NCBI RefSeq assembly: GCF_900129665.1
Contig: NZ_FQWL01000001.1
Span: forward strand, 1,054,001 to 1,118,000
Direction of reading: 5' to 3'
DNA length: 64,000 bases
Origin: Flagellimonas flava
GTDB lineage: Bacteria; Bacteroidota; Bacteroidia; Flavobacteriales; Flavobacteriaceae
Part shown: positions 16,760 to 26,079 of the stretch, in pieces
How positions within the stretch are numbered: position 1 is the first letter of the stretch
How the letters are laid out: the number at the start of each line of letters is the position of its first letter
The notes under the pieces: model-generated
What the model was told of the DNA's origin: nothing
The model's input: only the letters and a program-made list of their open reading frames with translations
Databases searched by the model: none
Translations under genes and position numbers: made by a program

Positions 16760-19159
16760 ATGAAAGCGACGCTTTCTTTCGTACTGCTTATAGTGGTCTC
16801 TCAATTTGGACTCTCGCAGAACTGTAAAAATTCCATATCCGGACAGGTAACCGATTATCATAGTAAGGCTCCATTGGAAAATGCATCCATACTTATTGTA
16901 GGTACTTCAAAAGAAGTTCAAACCGATTCCCTTGGGAACTATCGGATAGAAGCATTATGTATAGGTGCATACGAATTGGAGGTTTCCCATCCTGAATGCT
17001 CCACTATCTTCTTGGAGGTAACCCTGAACAATGATAAACAACTGGATATTAGTCTGGAACATCATTTGGAGGAACTGGATGAGGTAAATGTTGTGGGTGA
17101 TGCGGTAAGCGATAAAACAAATACGGCCCTAGAAGAAAAACTCAAGCTTCAAACCTTGGAACTCTACAGTTCTGGAACCCTTGGGGATGCACTGCGTGAA
17201 TTAAATGGTGTGGCATCGCTTAACACCGGGGCAAATATTGTAAAGCCAACCATACACGGACTCAACGGAAGCCGCGTGCTTATTCTTAACGATGGGGTAC
17301 GGATGCAGGACATGGAATGGGGCGATGAACACGCTCCCAATCTGGATATCAATGCAGCTGGTTCCATTTCGGTGGTAAAAGGTGCTTCGGCCCTACAATA
17401 TGGCGGGGATGCCATAGGAGGAACCATAATTGTGGAGCAGGCCAGGGTTCCTGCCAAGGACACCATATTTGGAAAAACATTGTTAAACGGAGTTTCCAAT
17501 GGACGAGGTGGAAGTCTATCCACAGAATTGACCAAGACTTTTGGTGAAGGTTGGTTTGTAAAAGGACAAGGTTCCTTTAAACGTTTTGGTGACCATGAGG
17601 CTCCGGATTATGTGCTGTCCAACACGGGCATGCAGGAATGGGGGGCTTCCCTACAATTTGGAAAACACCAGTTCACCTGGGGCTGGGATGTACGTTACGC
17701 CTATTTTACCTCCGAAATAGCCATTTTAAGGGCTTCACACATCGGAAATGTCGATGATCTCATTCGAGCAATTAACAATGGTCAGCCCGAAGTCATAAGA
17801 CCATTTACCTACGATTTGCAGAATCCTAGGCAAGAAGTTACACATCATTTAGGAAAAGTAAAGTTGTACAAGCGATTTGAAGGGCTGGGGAAATGGAATT
17901 TACAGTACGATTTTCAAAGCAATCGAAGATTTGAGTTTGATGTACGTCGTGGTGAACTGGATGGAACGGCCTCCATTGACTTGGAATTGACCACCCATAC
18001 CTTAACAACCGATTTTAAATGGGATGCTAAAGAAGACATACAGTTGCATTTTGGTCTTTTAGGCCGTTATCAAGAGAACTTTCCGAATCCCGCAACCGGG
18101 GTAAGGCGTCTTATTCCCGATTATGAGAAATTTGATTTTGGAAGCTTTCTTGTAGGGGAGTATCAGGTAAATGATAACCTTTTGCTGGAAGGAGGGCTCC
18201 GTTACGATTTCAGCAGAATTGATGCCCAAAAGTTTTATCAGACCTCTCGGTGGAACGAAAGAAATTATAATGTTGATTTTCAAGATATAATTGTTGATGA
18301 CCGAGGGAATACCTTGCTTACGAATCCGGTTTTCAACTATCATAATATATCGGGAACCTTCGGAGCAAATTATGAAATTAGCCCAGGTGATAGATTGAAG
18401 TTAAACTATACCCTGGCACAACGCGCGCCCAATCCTTCCGAGCTGTTCAGTGATGGGTTGCACCATTCCGCAGCCCGAATAGAATTGGGTGATTTGCGTA
18501 TCGATAGCGAAACCTCGCATAAAGTATCGGCCTCTTGGGAAAAGGATTTTAGTCATTGGGGATTCACCTTGGAACCTTTTGCCAATTGGATTCAGGATTT
18601 TATCCTGTTGGAACCTTCTGGGGTGGAATTTACCATTCGCGGGGCCTTTCCCGTTTGGGAGTATCGACAGACCAACGCCCGTTTATTAGGCCTGGATGTG
18701 TTTGGATATGCCAACTGGACGCCAGCAGTGAAAACTGAACATCGATTTTCTTTGGTCAAGGGAAAAGACATTACCAGAAATTCAGCTTTGATCAACATCC
18801 CATCGGCAAATCTTAGAAATTCCATTTCCTACAGCATACCTGAATGGAAAAACTTTAGCGTTTCCTTGGAAAGTCAATATGTATTCAGGCAAAATGAAAC
18901 ACCGGAAAATATAAGTGTCTTTTCACCCCAGGATCAGGAAGATGTGGTGTTGGCCATCAACACCGCACCAGATGCCTATCACTTACTGGGACTTCGGTCG
19001 CAAATGGAGTTTCCATTGGGGAAAACATCAAAACTTACTACATCCTTGGTCGTAAGTAATTTATTAGATTCCAATTACAGAGAATATCTGAATCGACAGC
19101 GCTTTTTTGCTGACGATTTGGGCAGAAACTTTTTAATCCAATTAAAATTTAACTATTAA
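16760..19159 (+). CDS. TonB-dependent outer membrane receptor, probably for a metal
   Basis: This 799-residue protein has a signal peptide (cut after about FGLSQ), a carboxypeptidase-regulatory-like beta-sandwich domain (about 25-110, ISGQVTDYHSKAPLENASI), a plug domain (about 130-230, with GANIVKPTIHGLNGSRVLILNDGVR and GGDAIGGTI, shown here in parts), and a 22-stranded barrel ending in FLIQLKFNY with a terminal aromatic residue. The plug contains EWGDEHAPNLD, and histidines recur in loops (DHEAPD, VTHHLG). The neighbouring small His/Cys proteins suggest zinc or copper as substrate; this is an inference. No SusD partner is present, so glycan import is unlikely. ATG 16760 gives the normal signal peptide, unlike the upstream TTG. 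Confidence 0.85.
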   Translation: MKATLSFVLLIVVSQFGLSQNCKNSISGQVTDYHSKAPLENASILIVGTSKEVQTDSLGNYRIEALCIGAYELEVSHPECSTIFLEVTLNNDKQLDISLEHHLEELDEVNVVGDAVSDKTNTALEEKLKLQTLELYSSGTLGDALRELNGVASLNTGANIVKPTIHGLNGSRVLILNDGVRMQDMEWGDEHAPNLDINAAGSISVVKGASALQYGGDAIGGTIIVEQARVPAKDTIFGKTLLNGVSNGRGGSLSTELTKTFGEGWFVKGQGSFKRFGDHEAPDYVLSNTGMQEWGASLQFGKHQFTWGWDVRYAYFTSEIAILRASHIGNVDDLIRAINNGQPEVIRPFTYDLQNPRQEVTHHLGKVKLYKRFEGLGKWNLQYDFQSNRRFEFDVRRGELDGTASIDLELTTHTLTTDFKWDAKEDIQLHFGLLGRYQENFPNPATGVRRLIPDYEKFDFGSFLVGEYQVNDNLLLEGGLRYDFSRIDAQKFYQTSRWNERNYNVDFQDIIVDDRGNTLLTNPVFNYHNISGTFGANYEISPGDRLKLNYTLAQRAPNPSELFSDGLHHSAARIELGDLRIDSETSHKVSASWEKDFSHWGFTLEPFANWIQDFILLEPSGVEFTIRGAFPVWEYRQTNARLLGLDVFGYANWTPAVKTEHRFSLVKGKDITRNSALINIPSANLRNSISYSIPEWKNFSVSLESQYVFRQNETPENISVFSPQDQEDVVLAINTAPDAYHLLGLRSQMEFPLGKTSKLTTSLVVSNLLDSNYREYLNRQRFFADDLGRNFLIQLKFNY

Positions 19160-19176
19160 TATTAAACCCTTATTAC

Positions 19177-19773
19177 ATGAAAACTATCAAATTTTTATCA
19201 TTGGCATTAGTATCAGGAATTTTTTTGACTTCCTGCTCCAGTGACGATAACGACGCTCCAGAAGAAATCAATGAGGAGGAAGTAATCACCACGATGACAG
19301 TAACCCTTACACCACAGGGAGGAGGCGCTGCAATTACGCTGCAAACCAGAGATTTAGATGGTGACGGTCCGGACGCTCCAGTAATTACAGTATCAGGAAA
19401 TCTGTCCGAAAACACCACTTATAATGGATCGCTGGTGCTTCTAAACGAAACAGAAACACCTGCAGAAGAAGTAAACGAGGAAATTGAAGGTGAAGCCGCT
19501 GAGCACCAATTTTTCTTTGAAATCGATGGCGCTTTGAATGCCACTACCGCGTATACTGACAATGAATCAGATTATGTCTCTGAAGAAACTGGAGAAAACT
19601 TCACAACTACAAATCCTGTTGGGATTACATTTACCTTGGAAACCACGGATGCAAGTTCGGGAACACTGACCGTTACCTTGCGTCACGAGCCAAAAAAGCC
19701 AAACGATGGTACCAAAGAGGATGCTGGTGGTGAAACTGACATTACCGAAACCTTTGACTTGACTATTGAATAA
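19177..19773 (+). CDS. Lipoprotein associated with the TonB receptor
   Basis: This 198-residue protein has signal MKTIKFLSLALVSGIF with lipobox LTSC followed by SSDDNDAPEE, an acidic export-like signal. The mature part contains TRDLDGDGPDAPV, LNETETPAEEVNEEI and TVTLRHEPKKPN. From memory, these words recur in a Flavobacteria lipoprotein family usually encoded directly after such receptors. It probably works with the receptor at the outer membrane, and its many acidic residues could bind metal. It follows the receptor by 17 bp. Confidence 0.7.
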   Translation: MKTIKFLSLALVSGIFLTSCSSDDNDAPEEINEEEVITTMTVTLTPQGGGAAITLQTRDLDGDGPDAPVITVSGNLSENTTYNGSLVLLNETETPAEEVNEEIEGEAAEHQFFFEIDGALNATTAYTDNESDYVSEETGENFTTTNPVGITFTLETTDASSGTLTVTLRHEPKKPNDGTKEDAGGETDITETFDLTIE

Positions 19774-19810
19774 GATTGCTTATTTAAACATATAGAATAC
19801 AAATCATTTC

Positions 19811-20140
19811 ATGTATAGGAACTTGAAGCATACGGTATTAAGCACCACAATGATTGTTTCGTTATTCGCGCAACAATTGTTTGGTGCCTACCATATGTTT
19901 ACAACACATGTAGATGATTGTTTCAGCGGAATCGGTGATGGCTTGGAAATGGTTGCTTCAATGGAAGTCCAATGCGACCTATGCGCCAAACTAGATTCCA
20001 AACCGGTTACACTTAATTTCCATATCGAACCGGTTTTTTACACTTTTCATTTTCTGTCAACACACGAGTCCATTGACAGTACATTTCTTTCCACAAGGCT
20101 TGACGCCATTTATCGCAGGGGACCACCCAAGAACTGTTAG
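19811..20140 (+). CDS. Second small secreted His/Cys protein of the receptor locus
   Basis: This 109-residue protein has a hydrophobic N-terminus, then AYHMFTTHVDDCF, VQCDLCAKLDSKP and a C-terminal YRRGPPKNC. The order His pair, Asp pair, CxLC and RxPP repeats that of the protein at 16395-16697, so the two appear to be distant paralogues on either side of the receptor and its lipoprotein. A periplasmic metal-binding role is inferred. Confidence 0.62.
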   Translation: MYRNLKHTVLSTTMIVSLFAQQLFGAYHMFTTHVDDCFSGIGDGLEMVASMEVQCDLCAKLDSKPVTLNFHIEPVFYTFHFLSTHESIDSTFLSTRLDAIYRRGPPKNC

Positions 20141-20258
20141 CATTTTTTTGTTAAGGTTGGCCTATTGGGTTAAACCATTACTGCTCTCCTACTTCATTGA
20201 CCATTTATAGGGACTTTGGAGGTACATGTATTGCACCCTAACATTAATAACAATTCTA

Positions 20259-20975
20259 ATGATCACAACAGATAATCTCACCAAATCGTATGGTGATACG
20301 CTTGTATTGGACCGTTTGAACCTCAATATCAAAGCCGGAGAACTCTATTGTCTTTTAGGGGCCAACGGTGCCGGAAAGACCACAACTATCAACCTATTAT
20401 TGGGCTTTATCAAGCCTACTTCCGGAAATGCGTTCATCAATGGTCTAGCCGTTTCTGAAGACCCAAAGAAGACAAAAAAACACTTGGCCTATATTCCGGA
20501 AAATTTAATGTTGTACCCCAGTCTTTCCGCGGTGGAGAACCTGGATTATTTTTCAGGGATTGGGGGTACGCACCTTAGTAAATCCCAATTGGAGGCCTTT
20601 CTGGATGAAGCTGGGCTGCAAAAAGTGGCGTTCCATCAACGTATTTCAACATTTTCAAAAGGTATGCGACAAAAGGTGGGCATAGCGCTTGCTTTGGCCA
20701 AAAATGCCAATGTACTGTTATTGGATGAACCCACTTCTGGCCTTGACCCTAAGGCTAGTAATGAGTTTGGACTATTGCTCCAAAAACTCAGAAATAAAGG
20801 TGTGGCTACTTTAATGGCAACACATGATCTTTTTAGGGCTAAGGAAATTGCCACACATATCGGTATCATGAAAAGTGGACAACTTAGACAAGAATTTTTG
20901 GCAACGGATATATCCCTTTCGGATTTGGAGCACGCCTACCTCAAGACAATGGACTACAAAGAACTTGCGTTATGA
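20259..20975 (+). CDS. ABC transporter ATP-binding protein
   Basis: This 238-residue ATPase has Walker A GANGAGKTT, the signature FSKGMRQKVG, and Walker B VLLLDEPTSGLDP followed by the H-loop ATHD. It is of the type that pairs with ABC-2/NosY-like membrane proteins rather than importers. I preferred ATG 20259 to the upstream ATG 20226 because it begins at the usual ITTDNLTKSYG strand. Its stop overlaps the next gene's ATG by four bases, so the two are translationally coupled. Confidence 0.9.
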   Translation: MITTDNLTKSYGDTLVLDRLNLNIKAGELYCLLGANGAGKTTTINLLLGFIKPTSGNAFINGLAVSEDPKKTKKHLAYIPENLMLYPSLSAVENLDYFSGIGGTHLSKSQLEAFLDEAGLQKVAFHQRISTFSKGMRQKVGIALALAKNANVLLLDEPTSGLDPKASNEFGLLLQKLRNKGVATLMATHDLFRAKEIATHIGIMKSGQLRQEFLATDISLSDLEHAYLKTMDYKELAL

Positions 20976-22378
20976 TTCGCTCTACATTAATCAAAGAACT
21001 CAGAGAACTGTTAAGGGATGGTCGTGTACGGATAAGCTTTTTTATTGTTTTACTACTGATAGCAGTGGCCACATGGATCAGTAAAACGCAATACACCATT
21101 ACCAATCAACAATACCAGCAGGCCGACAATGAAGAACGTGCCGTATGGGAAAATCAAGGTGAGAAAAATCCACACTCCGCCGCGCATTATGGTACCTACG
21201 CTTTTAAACCAAAATATCCACTGTCATTGGTGGACCAAGGTGTTGACAAGTTTACCGGAACCTCCATTTTTCTGGAGGCCCACAAACGAAATGAAGCACA
21301 ATTTAGCCAAGCTGCGGACCAAACCGGACTAGCTCGTTTTGGAGATTTGACACCCGATTTTGTATTACTGTTCATTATTCCTTTGCTCATAGTCTTCTTA
21401 GGCTACAATGCATTCACGAAAGAACGTGAAATGGGCACCTTGGTATTACTCAAAAGTCAGGGCACTCCTATTTGGAAATTAATCTTGGGGAAATGGCTTG
21501 CCCTTTTTCTACCTGTTTTTACAATTGTCTTTCTGTTATTTATCGTTGCCGGAATTGTATTGTCCAACTTGGAAAACTTTGGTGTCTTTAACTGGCAATC
21601 ACTGGGTATGCTCTTTTTGATTTACATGGGATATTATTTCATATTTATCAACTTGGTGTTGTTCATTTCCTTAAAAATGAAGAAGTCGGGAATAGCCTTG
21701 GTGGTGGCATTGGCCACTTGGATTCTGGCCTGTTTGGCTGTCCCCAAAGCCGCCAGCAATATTGCAGAATCAAAACACCCCTACCCCACTCGGCAGGAGT
21801 TCGCCTCTAACATCCTACAGGATCAAAAAGAAGGACTCGATGGCCATGACCCATGGAATAAGCAAGCCAAATTATTGGAACAAAAGGTATTAAAGGAATA
21901 TAAGGTGGATAGTTTGGAACAGCTTCCCTTTAATTTTGATGCCTACAGAATGCAAAAGGGAGAAGAGCATACGGCAGAGATTTACCTAAAACATTACAAG
22001 CATTTAAAGACCCAATTTGAGGAACAGTCGAAACTCTATAGGGGTCTTGCCGTATTATCGCCTTTTCTTCCAGCTCGCTTTATGAGTATGGCCATAGCCA
22101 ATACCGATTATGCCACCCATTGGCATTTTGCTGACGCCGCCGAAAATTATCGAGTGGAGCTTCAAGCATCTCTAAACGGTAATTTTGCGGAAAACTCGGC
22201 TTATGGAGAGTGGAGTTATAGGGCAAATGCCGATACCTGGAAAAATATGCCACAGTTTGGATATGATCCTCCAGAACTTGGAGAAACCCTTACCACCAAT
22301 ACTTCCAATCTGGTTATTCTTTCCGTTTGGGTTTTAGGCACTTTTCTTCTTCTCTTTTTCACCACCAAAAAACTGTAG
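20972..22378 (+). CDS. ABC-2 type permease with DUF3526-like region (first)
   Basis: This 468-residue membrane protein has one helix near the N-terminus (about 24-42), a soluble stretch of about 90 residues, a cluster of five helices (about 130-265), a second soluble stretch (about 270-440) and a final helix. TKEREMGTLVLLKSQGTP is the conserved cytoplasmic loop of ABC-2/NosY-type permeases. It overlaps the ATPase gene by 4 bp and is followed at 2 bp by a second permease, so the transporter probably uses a heterodimeric membrane part. Confidence 0.82.
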   Translation: MIRSTLIKELRELLRDGRVRISFFIVLLLIAVATWISKTQYTITNQQYQQADNEERAVWENQGEKNPHSAAHYGTYAFKPKYPLSLVDQGVDKFTGTSIFLEAHKRNEAQFSQAADQTGLARFGDLTPDFVLLFIIPLLIVFLGYNAFTKEREMGTLVLLKSQGTPIWKLILGKWLALFLPVFTIVFLLFIVAGIVLSNLENFGVFNWQSLGMLFLIYMGYYFIFINLVLFISLKMKKSGIALVVALATWILACLAVPKAASNIAESKHPYPTRQEFASNILQDQKEGLDGHDPWNKQAKLLEQKVLKEYKVDSLEQLPFNFDAYRMQKGEEHTAEIYLKHYKHLKTQFEEQSKLYRGLAVLSPFLPARFMSMAIANTDYATHWHFADAAENYRVELQASLNGNFAENSAYGEWSYRANADTWKNMPQFGYDPPELGETLTTNTSNLVILSVWVLGTFLLLFFTTKKL

Positions 22379-22380
22379 CC

Positions 22381-23808
22381 ATGTATCAATTCAATTCTAA
22401 GTACGAATTAAAAAGTCTATTGCGAAATGGCTGGATTCAGTTGATGACACTTTTGCTATTGGGCCTCTTTCTTTTTGCTTTTTATAACGGCAATGAAAAA
22501 GTTGACAAGCGAAAAAATGATATCCAGGCGGCCTTTAATGAAGTAAAGGAGTCAGATCAAAATATGCTCATTCTGTTAGATTCTGTTCAGCGAGGTATGG
22601 AAGTAAGCGCATCCCGGTGGACCATTCCAACCAAGCCCATGGCCGTTGGGAATTATCACCCCCGGGTGGCAGCCATGAATCCAGGACCTCTGGCCTTTGT
22701 TGCCACTGGTCAAAGCGATTTGTTCTCACATTATATCAAACCGAAGGCCTCTGGAGATGATATGGCCCTCAATTTTACCGAGATTAGCAATCCTGTCCAA
22801 CAACTTTTTGGCAGTTTCGACCTGGCCTTTGTCATTATTTACCTATTGCCGTTGATCATTATAGCGTTTACTTACAATGTGTTATCCTCAGAAAAAGAAA
22901 GTGGGACACTACGCTTGCTCGCTTCCCAACCCATTTCCATGCGATCTTGGGTATTCCAAAAAATGGGAATTCGGCTGTTTTGGGTTGTACTGATGATCGG
23001 TGTTGTCTTAATCTTAGTTTCAGTGATTATCCCCAGCGGAGTAAATATAGTTGAGCTTTTGCCAGTTTTTGGGGTTACATTAGGATACATCTTCTTTTGG
23101 TTTGCCCTGGCCTTTGCTGTCAATTTATGGGTAGGTAGTTCTTCAAAAAATGCCATTGCGCTTATTGGGCTTTGGTTGGTATTTGTATTGTTGATTCCAT
23201 CAGTATTGAATCAAATGGGAAATGCCTTATATCCCATGCCCTCAAGAACGCTAATGATCAATGAAATGAGAAGTGCAAAGGCGGAGGCCACCAAAAAACA
23301 GGATCAAATACTCGATAACTTCCTCAGAGATCATCCTGAATATGCGATTAATGATCCAAATCAAAATAGAAGCTTTTACCATCGTTATATGGCCTCCCAG
23401 CAGTTGGTCCGTGAAGAATTACAACCCGTTGTAGGGCGTTTTGAGCAACAACTGCAAAACCAGCAACAATGGATTTCTCAACTAAAGTGGATTTCTCCGG
23501 CTATTATTGTGCAACAGGAATTAAACGCTCTTGCTGGTTCGTCTACCAAGGATTATGAAAATTATAGAAAACAGGTGACCGCTTTTGCCGAATCTTGGCG
23601 GCAGCATTTGCTCCCATTTCTGTATAGTAATGAACCCTTTTCCACTGACGATTATGAAAATCTACCCGAGTTTCAATATCAAAGATTAACATCTGATACT
23701 ACCCTTATTTCGATAATTGCCCTGGTTTTTATCGCATTGATTGGTGTGATTCTGGGATTCTTAAAAGGTGTTGGATCACAATCCACAGAAAAATTCATAA
23801 CCCAATAG
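22381..23808 (+). CDS. ABC-2 type permease with DUF3526-like region (second)
   Basis: This 475-residue protein has the same layout as the preceding gene: N-terminal helix, periplasmic stretch, helix cluster, a long soluble region (about 300-430) and a last helix. The loop SSEKESGTLRLLASQPIS corresponds to the conserved ABC-2 motif. The chosen start 22381 gives MYQFNSKYELKSLLRN, parallel to the partner's N-terminus; upstream codons overlap the previous gene. It is followed with a one-base gap by the DUF5916 gene. Confidence 0.82.
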   Translation: MYQFNSKYELKSLLRNGWIQLMTLLLLGLFLFAFYNGNEKVDKRKNDIQAAFNEVKESDQNMLILLDSVQRGMEVSASRWTIPTKPMAVGNYHPRVAAMNPGPLAFVATGQSDLFSHYIKPKASGDDMALNFTEISNPVQQLFGSFDLAFVIIYLLPLIIIAFTYNVLSSEKESGTLRLLASQPISMRSWVFQKMGIRLFWVVLMIGVVLILVSVIIPSGVNIVELLPVFGVTLGYIFFWFALAFAVNLWVGSSSKNAIALIGLWLVFVLLIPSVLNQMGNALYPMPSRTLMINEMRSAKAEATKKQDQILDNFLRDHPEYAINDPNQNRSFYHRYMASQQLVREELQPVVGRFEQQLQNQQQWISQLKWISPAIIVQQELNALAGSSTKDYENYRKQVTAFAESWRQHLLPFLYSNEPFSTDDYENLPEFQYQRLTSDTTLISIIALVFIALIGVILGFLKGVGSQSTEKFITQ

Positions 23809-23809
23809 C

Positions 23810-26026
23810 ATGAAATTACACTGGATACTACTTCTGGCTTTATGCTCGGGAGTACAATTGATTCAAGGTCAGGATGCTGATGCGGAAAACTTCCCTCCTC
23901 CCGAGGTCCCAATGGAAATCCCGGTCTCCAGGGCGAGTACGACCATTGTGGTGGATGGTCTTTTGGACGAAAAGGATTGGGAGAAAGCCCAAATAGTTGA
24001 TGATTTTTTTAGAATAGAACCAAGACAAGGTGGGAAAATTACCTATAAAACATTGGTTCGTTTTTTATTCGACGACAAGAACCTCTACGTCGGTGCATTT
24101 TGCAAGGATTCCCTAGGAGTTGCCGGAATTCGTATACAGGATTTACGACGTGATTTTAGTTGGGGTGAAAACGACATTTTTGGTGTGGCTTTGGATCCCC
24201 AAAACCTAAAACAGTACGCCCAAGGATTTCAAACCACTCCCTACGGGAACCAAAGGGATTTCCAAAATTTCAATGGAAACAACTTTGACACAGGTTGGAA
24301 TACCTTATGGCGCGTACGTACACAACGTACCGATGAAGGTTTCACGGTGGAAATGGCCATCCCATTTAAATCACTGCGCTATAATCTGCCCGAAAATGGG
24401 AATACCATAGAATTGGGTATGACCATGGTTCGATATGCCCGAAGGGAAGTTGAAGTATCCACCTTTCCTGCAATTCCGCAATCCTTCACTCCCTATCGGA
24501 TGACCTATGCTGCCAAGCTCACTGGAATTGAGGTACCACCTCCGTCGGCCAACATTAGGGTGGAACCCTATTCGCTTTATCAGTACGATGAGAACAAAGC
24601 CGGAGACGTGCTAACCTCAAAAGTGAGTGACCCAAAAGTGGGATTTGATGCCAAATGGGCGCTAAACCCAAAAACAGTTTTAGATCTTACGGTAAATACG
24701 GATTTTGCCCAGGCGGATGTGGATAGGGCTGTGAACAACCTGGAACGTTTCAATATTTTCTTTCCAGAACGTCGGCAGTTCTTCTTAGAGAATTCAGGTA
24801 TTTGGGCTGGCGGATTGCAACAGTCCATTAGACCTTTTTTTAGCAGAAGAATTGGTTTGCAAGGGAATTTCAACGCCATTCCTGCACCTATTGATGTTGG
24901 TGCTCGCTTTACCCAACGCACCGAAAAGGACGCATTGGCCGGACTTTTTGTACGTCAGCGTGAAACGGACGGGTCGGCCGGTGCCAATTTTGGGGTTTTT
25001 CGGTATCTAAGGAATTATGGGCGTGAAAATAATATCGGTGTAATGGTCACCCATAGATTGGATGATAGTTATGATGAGCTAAACTTGGAAAGCAACAACA
25101 ACACCACTATAACGGTCGACGGACAAATACGACCCAAAAGTCAGTGGGATATTCAGTATCTCCTCTCCACCTCTATTGATGAGGCCACAGGAGAAACGGG
25201 ATTTGCCGGTCGCATCTTTGCCGGGAACGATTCCAATAAATATTATTACGGTTGGGTTACCGAGTACACGGATGCCAATTACAACCCCAGAATGGGCTTT
25301 GTGAGGCAAACCAATGTAATCCGGCATAACCCAGGGGGGTATTTTGTATGGAGGCCTAAAAAAACCAACTGGATACGCCGGTGGGATCCAGGAATGTTTG
25401 CCAACTACTTGCATGATGCCACGGACCCCACGCAATTTCAACAGGCAAGTTTGTACATTTTTCCTGTATTCACGTGGTTTAAGGACAATAGTTTTTTTGA
25501 GATTTCAACAACACCCACTTGGCAAAATATCAACTTTGACTTTGCCCCATTGGGATTGCAAATAGCTCAGGACAATTATTATTATACACGTTATTTGGTG
25601 CAGTACAACACCGATTTATCCAAAAAATGGTCTGGGGACATTGGTTATAACTTTGGTAGTTTTTACAACGGAACCCGAAATACCATTAATGCGGCGGCAC
25701 GCTTTGCTCCTATTCCCCATGCAGCGCTTGCCTTGGAATATGAACATAATACCATCAAAGACGTTGGGGTTGATGAATCCAATCTTAGCACGAATCTCTA
25801 TTCCGCTAACTTGCGGTTGGCCTTGAATCCAAGACTTCAGCTATCCACATTCTATCAATACAATAGCTTTGATGAGCAAGGACGTTGGAATGTACGAATG
25901 AGTTGGGAATATATGCCGCTCTCCTTTGTATATCTGGTATTCAATGACACGCAAACCGATGTTTTTGATCCTGTTCAGAGTACAAGGCAGTTCATTGGAA
26001 AAATTACCTTTTTGAAGCAATTCTAA
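23810..26026 (+). CDS. DUF5916 outer-membrane protein with N-terminal CBM9-like domain
   Basis: This 738-residue protein has a signal peptide (to about residue 20), a CBM9-like beta-sandwich (about 35-230, starting IVVDGLLDEKDWEKAQIVDDF), and then a long beta-rich DUF5916 region. FNIFFPERRQFFLENSGIW is typical of DUF5916. The alternating pattern and terminal IGKITFLKQF suggest an outer-membrane barrel. The one-base spacing to the permease gene links it to the ABC transporter, perhaps as the outer-membrane partner; that link is an inference. Confidence 0.82.
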   Translation: MKLHWILLLALCSGVQLIQGQDADAENFPPPEVPMEIPVSRASTTIVVDGLLDEKDWEKAQIVDDFFRIEPRQGGKITYKTLVRFLFDDKNLYVGAFCKDSLGVAGIRIQDLRRDFSWGENDIFGVALDPQNLKQYAQGFQTTPYGNQRDFQNFNGNNFDTGWNTLWRVRTQRTDEGFTVEMAIPFKSLRYNLPENGNTIELGMTMVRYARREVEVSTFPAIPQSFTPYRMTYAAKLTGIEVPPPSANIRVEPYSLYQYDENKAGDVLTSKVSDPKVGFDAKWALNPKTVLDLTVNTDFAQADVDRAVNNLERFNIFFPERRQFFLENSGIWAGGLQQSIRPFFSRRIGLQGNFNAIPAPIDVGARFTQRTEKDALAGLFVRQRETDGSAGANFGVFRYLRNYGRENNIGVMVTHRLDDSYDELNLESNNNTTITVDGQIRPKSQWDIQYLLSTSIDEATGETGFAGRIFAGNDSNKYYYGWVTEYTDANYNPRMGFVRQTNVIRHNPGGYFVWRPKKTNWIRRWDPGMFANYLHDATDPTQFQQASLYIFPVFTWFKDNSFFEISTTPTWQNINFDFAPLGLQIAQDNYYYTRYLVQYNTDLSKKWSGDIGYNFGSFYNGTRNTINAAARFAPIPHAALALEYEHNTIKDVGVDESNLSTNLYSANLRLALNPRLQLSTFYQYNSFDEQGRWNVRMSWEYMPLSFVYLVFNDTQTDVFDPVQSTRQFIGKITFLKQF

Positions 26027-26079
26027 GAAAGTGTATTCCACTTTGATACTGATTATACAAGATATAAGGATTCTGAATT

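Noticed and set aside
16760..19773. SusC/SusD polysaccharide utilisation locus
   Set aside because: The receptor is only 799 residues, has no SusD partner, and no glycoside hydrolase is adjacent; the lipoprotein is too small for SusD.
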